Below are positions 6,227 through 9,002 of a stretch of 9,002 nucleotides of DNA, piece by piece. Source of the DNA: Lactobacillus sp. UBA5815 (GTDB lineage: Bacteria; Bacillota; Bacilli; Lactobacillales; Lactobacillaceae); NCBI GenBank assembly GCA_002417825.1, contig DICX01000019.1:1-9002 (forward strand). Reading direction: 5' to 3'. Under the pieces are notes generated by a model. That model was not told the DNA's origin. It ran no database searches and saw only the letters and a list, made by a program, of their open reading frames with translations. Both the position numbers and the translations under genes were made by a program. Numbering within the stretch: position 1 is the first letter of the stretch; each line of letters opens with the position of its first letter.

Positions 6227-7588
6227 ATGTTGAAATATTTTGGTACCGATGGTGTACGTGGCGTTGCTAATGCAATCTTAACGCCAGAAATGGCATTTAA
6301 GTTAGGACGTTGTGGTGGGTACGTTTTAACGAAACACAAAGAAAACAAAAACGAACGTGCAAAAGTGTTAGTTTCACGTGATACACGTATATCGGGCCAA
6401 CTATTAGGTTATGCGCTGATTTCAGGTTTAATGTCAGTAGGAATTGAGGTATTGAGTATCGGTGTGATCACGACACCAGGGTTGTCTTATTTGGTACGTG
6501 CTCAAGGCGCTGATGCAGGTGTCCAGATTTCAGCCTCTCATAACCCTGTTGAGGATAATGGCATCAAGTTCTTTGGTGGTGATGGTTATAAACTTTCAGA
6601 TGAAACTGAAGGTGAGATCGAGACTTTGATCGATGCACCAGAAGATCGTTTGCCGCGTCCATCTGCAAAGGGGCTAGGCACCGTAGATGCTTTTCCTGAA
6701 GGCACTGCTAAATATTTACAATTTATCGAACAAACGATTCCTGAAGATCTTGATGGTATTAAAGTAGTTATTGACGGGGCTAATGGGGCTGCAAGCAAGT
6801 TGATCCCAAGACTTTTTTCAGATTTGAATGTTGATTTTAGGACTATCGCCACAACTCCTGATGGCTTGAACATTAACGATCATGTTGGTGCCACGCATAC
6901 TGAAAACTTGCAAAAAGAGGTTGTTAAACAGCATGCCCAACTTGGTTTAGCTTTTGACGGCGATGCAGATCGTTGTATCGCGGTCGATGAGAATGGAAAT
7001 GAAGTCGATGGCGATCATATCATGTATATCTTGGGGACTTACATGGCGGAACATGGCCGTCTCAAGAAAGATACGATTGTGACGACTGTTATGAGTAACT
7101 TTGGCTTGAAAAAAGCATTAGAAGCTAAAGGGTTAAAGAATGTTCGCACGCAGGTCGGCGACCGTTATGTTTCTGAAGAAATGCTTGCAAATGGCTACAA
7201 CCTTGGTGGTGAACAATCTGGACATGTGATCATGTTCGATTATCACATTACAGGTGATGGTATGTTGACGGGGCTTCATTTGATGTATGTGATGAAACAA
7301 ACTGGTAAATCATTGAGTGAACTTCTAAAGGACTTTAAAGATTATCCGCAACGTTTGATCAACGTTCCTGTAAGAAATAAGCAAACTTGGCGTGATAATC
7401 AAGCTATTCAAGATGTGATTGCCAGTGTTGAAAAAGACTTAGGCGACAATGGCCGTGTGCTAGTACGACCTTCAGGAACTCAAGAATTGCTAAGAGTTAT
7501 GGCAGAAGGTCCAACACAAACTGAAGTCGATCAATACGTTGATCGAATCGTTAAAGTCGTTGAAGATGAGATGGGTATAGCTGATTAA
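6227..7588 (+). CDS. glmM: phosphoglucosamine mutase GlmM
   Basis: GlmM interconverts glucosamine-6-phosphate and glucosamine-1-phosphate, the step after GlmS on the way to UDP-GlcNAc for peptidoglycan. It is a cytoplasmic alpha-D-phosphohexomutase of 453 residues, the usual length. Visible elements in order are KYFGTDGVRG (3-12), the active-site loop ISASHNP (101-107) with phosphoserine S104, the metal loop DGDADR (244-249) with three aspartates, the sugar-binding GEQSGH (328-333), and the phosphate-binding RPSGTQE (414-420) in the C-terminal domain. All key residues are present. It follows cdaR by 27 bp with no terminator, completing the conserved cdaA-cdaR-glmM cluster. In B. subtilis, Lactococcus and others GlmM binds CdaA and lowers c-di-AMP synthesis, so it may act here as both enzyme and regulator. 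Transcription ends at the hairpin 18 bp downstream. Confidence 0.97.
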   Translation: MLKYFGTDGVRGVANAILTPEMAFKLGRCGGYVLTKHKENKNERAKVLVSRDTRISGQLLGYALISGLMSVGIEVLSIGVITTPGLSYLVRAQGADAGVQISASHNPVEDNGIKFFGGDGYKLSDETEGEIETLIDAPEDRLPRPSAKGLGTVDAFPEGTAKYLQFIEQTIPEDLDGIKVVIDGANGAASKLIPRLFSDLNVDFRTIATTPDGLNINDHVGATHTENLQKEVVKQHAQLGLAFDGDADRCIAVDENGNEVDGDHIMYILGTYMAEHGRLKKDTIVTTVMSNFGLKKALEAKGLKNVRTQVGDRYVSEEMLANGYNLGGEQSGHVIMFDYHITGDGMLTGLHLMYVMKQTGKSLSELLKDFKDYPQRLINVPVRNKQTWRDNQAIQDVIASVEKDLGDNGRVLVRPSGTQELLRVMAEGPTQTEVDQYVDRIVKVVEDEMGIAD

Positions 7589-7606
7589 TCAAAAAGCTTA
7601 AAGATA

Positions 7607-7640
7607 AAAAAGCGTATGACAAACAGGTCATACGCTTTTT
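7607..7640 (+). terminator. Rho-independent terminator after glmM
   Basis: A perfect inverted repeat pairs 7607-7620 with 7627-7640 (core AGCGTATGAC / GTCATACGCT) around a six-base loop AAACAG. The right arm ends in five T. The left arm starts in an A-run, so the same hairpin could also stop transcription coming from the other side. It begins 18 bp after the glmM stop and separates the upstream genes from glmS. Confidence 0.92.
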
Positions 7641-7650
7641 ATTTACATAG

Positions 7651-7691
7651 ACCAATTGCAATACCAATTTAGCAAAAATAAATTGACCAAT
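7651..7691. repeat. cluster of three ACCAAT repeats upstream of glmS
   Basis: ACCAAT occurs at 7651-7656, 7663-7668 and 7686-7691, each preceded by a similar T/A-rich context (TAG-, AAT- and TTG-ACCAAT). A fourth copy is at 7762-7767 inside the operator-like palindrome. On the other strand they read ATTGGT, the half-site seen in NagR/DasR-type GntR operators. The first two form AATTG-6-CAATT (7654-7669). The third overlaps the -35 box. They may be auxiliary operator half-sites, or partly chance in AT-rich DNA. Confidence 0.4.
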
Positions 7692-7710
7692 CTCATAAAA
7701 GTAATATAAT
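7683..7710 (+). promoter_or_regulatory. sigma-A promoter of glmS
   Basis: A -35 box TTGACC (7683-7688, five of six to consensus), a 16-bp spacer and a perfect -10 box TATAAT (7705-7710) form the best promoter in the window. Transcription should begin near 7717, leaving a leader of about 84 bases before the glmS ATG. An ACCAAT repeat overlaps the -35, so repressor binding there could block polymerase. Confidence 0.8.
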
Positions 7711-7750
7711 CAGTATTGCAGCACTGTATTTTTTACGCTATTTGTCTTTA

Positions 7751-7768
7751 AATTGAACTATACCAATT
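7751..7768. promoter_or_regulatory. probable GntR-family (NagR/DasR-like) operator in the glmS leader
   Basis: The 18-bp element AATTGAACTATACCAATT is an imperfect palindrome (AATTG, eight bases, CAATT). Read on the - strand it is AATTGGTATAGTTCAATT, close to the dre-type sites (about ATTGGTATAGA-N-CA-T) that I recall for NagR/YvoA regulators of amino-sugar genes. It lies about 35-50 bases downstream of the predicted start point, where a bound repressor would act as a roadblock. In Streptococcus mutans NagR is reported to repress glmS, which fits this placement. The regulator gene is not in the window. Confidence 0.55.
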
Positions 7769-7800
7769 AAAATGGACTGGTAAATCAAAGGAGTATTGTA

Positions 7801-9002
7801 ATGTGTGGAATTGTAGGTGTCGTTGGTAAAGCGGCAAAGGAAATCTTATTGAATGGCTTGACGAAACTGGAATATCGCGGTTATGATTCAGCAGGCATAT
7901 TCGTTGCAGACCAAAAAGGTCGTTCTTTTTTGATCAAGACACAAGGAAAAATAGCTGACTTGAAAGCTAAAGTTGGTCATGATGTTCAGGGAGATTATGG
8001 AATCGGCCATACCCGTTGGGCAACGCACGGCGTTCCGAGTGAAGCCAATGCACATCCGCATTTTTCAAATGATAAAAGATTTTATTTAGTTCATAATGGT
8101 GTCATCGAAAATTATCAAGAATTACGTCGCGAGGAATTAAAAGGGGTCACGTTCCATTCACAGACGGATACAGAAGTTGTGGTTCAATTAGTGGCCAAAA
8201 TAGCTTCTGAGCAACATTTAGATGGCTTTCATGCATTCAAAGCTGCTTTAAAGAAAGTAAAGGGATCTTATGCCTTTTTGCTTGTGGATCGTGAAGAACC
8301 TGAGAAAATTTTTATTGCCAAGAATAAGAGTCCGTTACTGATTGGATTAGGCAAGGATTTTAATGTTCTTGCTTCTGATGCCATGGCAGTTTTGGATCAA
8401 ACTAACGAATTTATTGCGTTACAAGATGGCGATGTTGGCATCGTTACGGCAAATCACATTTTGATTGAAGATGGTTCTGGAAAAGAAGTGACACGGAAAC
8501 CTTATTGTGTTAATTTGGATGCAAGTGCAACTGATAAGGGTCCTTATAAATTTTATATGCTCAAAGAAATTGATGAGCAGCCAACTGTAATGCGCCGTCT
8601 GTCTTCTGAATATCTTGATTCGGAAGGTGCGCCGATTGTTGATTCAAAAATTGTTTCTGCAATTGAAAAATCTGACAGAATTTATATTTTAGCAGCGGGA
8701 ACGTCATATAATGCAGGCCTGGTTGGGCGGACATTATTTGAACATTTTTCTCAGATTCCCGTAGAAGTTGGTTTGGCTTCTGAATTTGGGCATCACTTCC
8801 CAATGCTTTCTAAAAAGCCTTTCTTTATCTTTTTGTCACAATCTGGTGAAACAGCTGACTCGAGAATGGTTTTGACACAAGTCAATGAACGGAAATTACC
8901 TAGCTTAACGATCACAAATGTTGATCAATCAACGTTGGCGCGTGAAGCGACATACAAAATGCTGTTACATGCAGGTCCTGAAATTGCCGTTGCTTCAACC
9001 AA
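7801..9002 (+). CDS. glmS: glutamine-fructose-6-phosphate aminotransferase GlmS (3' end missing)
   Basis: GlmS makes glucosamine-6-phosphate from fructose-6-phosphate and glutamine, the entry step of the hexosamine pathway. My own translation stays open from ATG 7801 to the window edge: 400 codons of about 600. The N-terminal class II glutaminase domain (about 1-225) starts MCGIVG, with Cys2 becoming the nucleophile after Met removal. It shows EYRGYDSAG (24-32), GHTRWATHG (69-77), HNGVIENY (98-105) and TDTEV (122-126). The first sugar-isomerase (SIS) domain begins near 283, with AAGTSYNAG (298-306) for sugar phosphate and SQSGETADS (346-354). The window ends at AGPEIAVAST (391-400). The ribosome site AAAGGAG (7787-7793) is seven bases upstream. 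It has its own promoter behind the glmM terminator. All visible catalytic residues are intact. Confidence 0.97.
   Translation, partial: MCGIVGVVGKAAKEILLNGLTKLEYRGYDSAGIFVADQKGRSFLIKTQGKIADLKAKVGHDVQGDYGIGHTRWATHGVPSEANAHPHFSNDKRFYLVHNGVIENYQELRREELKGVTFHSQTDTEVVVQLVAKIASEQHLDGFHAFKAALKKVKGSYAFLLVDREEPEKIFIAKNKSPLLIGLGKDFNVLASDAMAVLDQTNEFIALQDGDVGIVTANHILIEDGSGKEVTRKPYCVNLDASATDKGPYKFYMLKEIDEQPTVMRRLSSEYLDSEGAPIVDSKIVSAIEKSDRIYILAAGTSYNAGLVGRTLFEHFSQIPVEVGLASEFGHHFPMLSKKPFFIFLSQSGETADSRMVLTQVNERKLPSLTITNVDQSTLAREATYKMLLHAGPEIAVAST

Noticed and set aside
7711..7734. Second terminator or attenuator (CAGT...ACTG followed by a T6 run)
   Set aside because: The stem is only four base pairs, and it straddles the predicted transcription start, so most of its left arm would not be in the RNA.
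7742..7773. Second glmS promoter (TTGTCT with TAAAAT)
   Set aside because: The spacer would be 20 bp and the -35 is weak, while TTGACC-16-TATAAT just upstream is far better.
7717..7800. glmS ribozyme in the leader of glmS
   Set aside because: The predicted leader is only about 84 bases and I see no cleavage-site/core motif of the GCGCC type or its usual paired elements. The known ribozyme needs roughly 150 bases or more.
7589..7800. Small gene, T-box or CRISPR-like repeat in the glmM-glmS gap
   Set aside because: There is no open frame with a ribosome site except glmS itself, no T-box TGGNACC bulge element, and the ACCAAT copies are too short and irregular for a CRISPR array.

Overview
The window reads as ordinary chromosomal core DNA of a low-to-moderate-GC Gram-positive bacterium, most likely of the order Lactobacillales and probably a lactobacillus. 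Three things point there: the gene order murB-potABCD-cdaA-cdaR-glmM-glmS, Shine-Dalgarno sites close to AGGAGG before most genes, and protein motifs close to those I recall from lactobacilli and streptococci. All genes lie on the + strand. No mobile element, CRISPR array, tRNA or rRNA was seen.

Layout: (1) 1-519 is the 3' part of murB, cut by the window edge. (2) 557-4346 is a complete, tightly packed polyamine ABC importer operon, potA-potB-potC-potD, whose junctions are a 4-bp overlap, a 1-bp overlap and a 3-bp gap. (3) 4392-7588 is the c-di-AMP module cdaA-cdaR-glmM. It follows potD after only 45 bp with no terminator between, but with a perfect -10 box that may be an internal promoter. 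(4) 7607-7640 is a strong intrinsic terminator closing the run of genes. (5) 7641-7800 is a control region with a good sigma-A promoter, an imperfect palindrome downstream of the predicted start point, and several ACCAAT repeats. These resemble the operators of NagR/DasR-type GntR repressors. No glmS ribozyme is visible. (6) 7801-9002 is the first 400 codons of glmS, which runs off the right edge.

How the genes work together: GlmS makes glucosamine-6-phosphate and GlmM converts it to glucosamine-1-phosphate, the precursor of UDP-GlcNAc. MurB later completes UDP-MurNAc, so both ends of the window serve peptidoglycan precursor synthesis. CdaA makes c-di-AMP at the membrane. In studied Firmicutes its partner CdaR and the enzyme GlmM bind it and adjust its activity. 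The Pot importer brings in spermidine/putrescine, and its place between murB and cdaA allows co-transcription. I found no undescribed system. The parts most worth a second look are the glmS control region, the potD-cdaA junction and the A-tracts that open potB, potC and potD.
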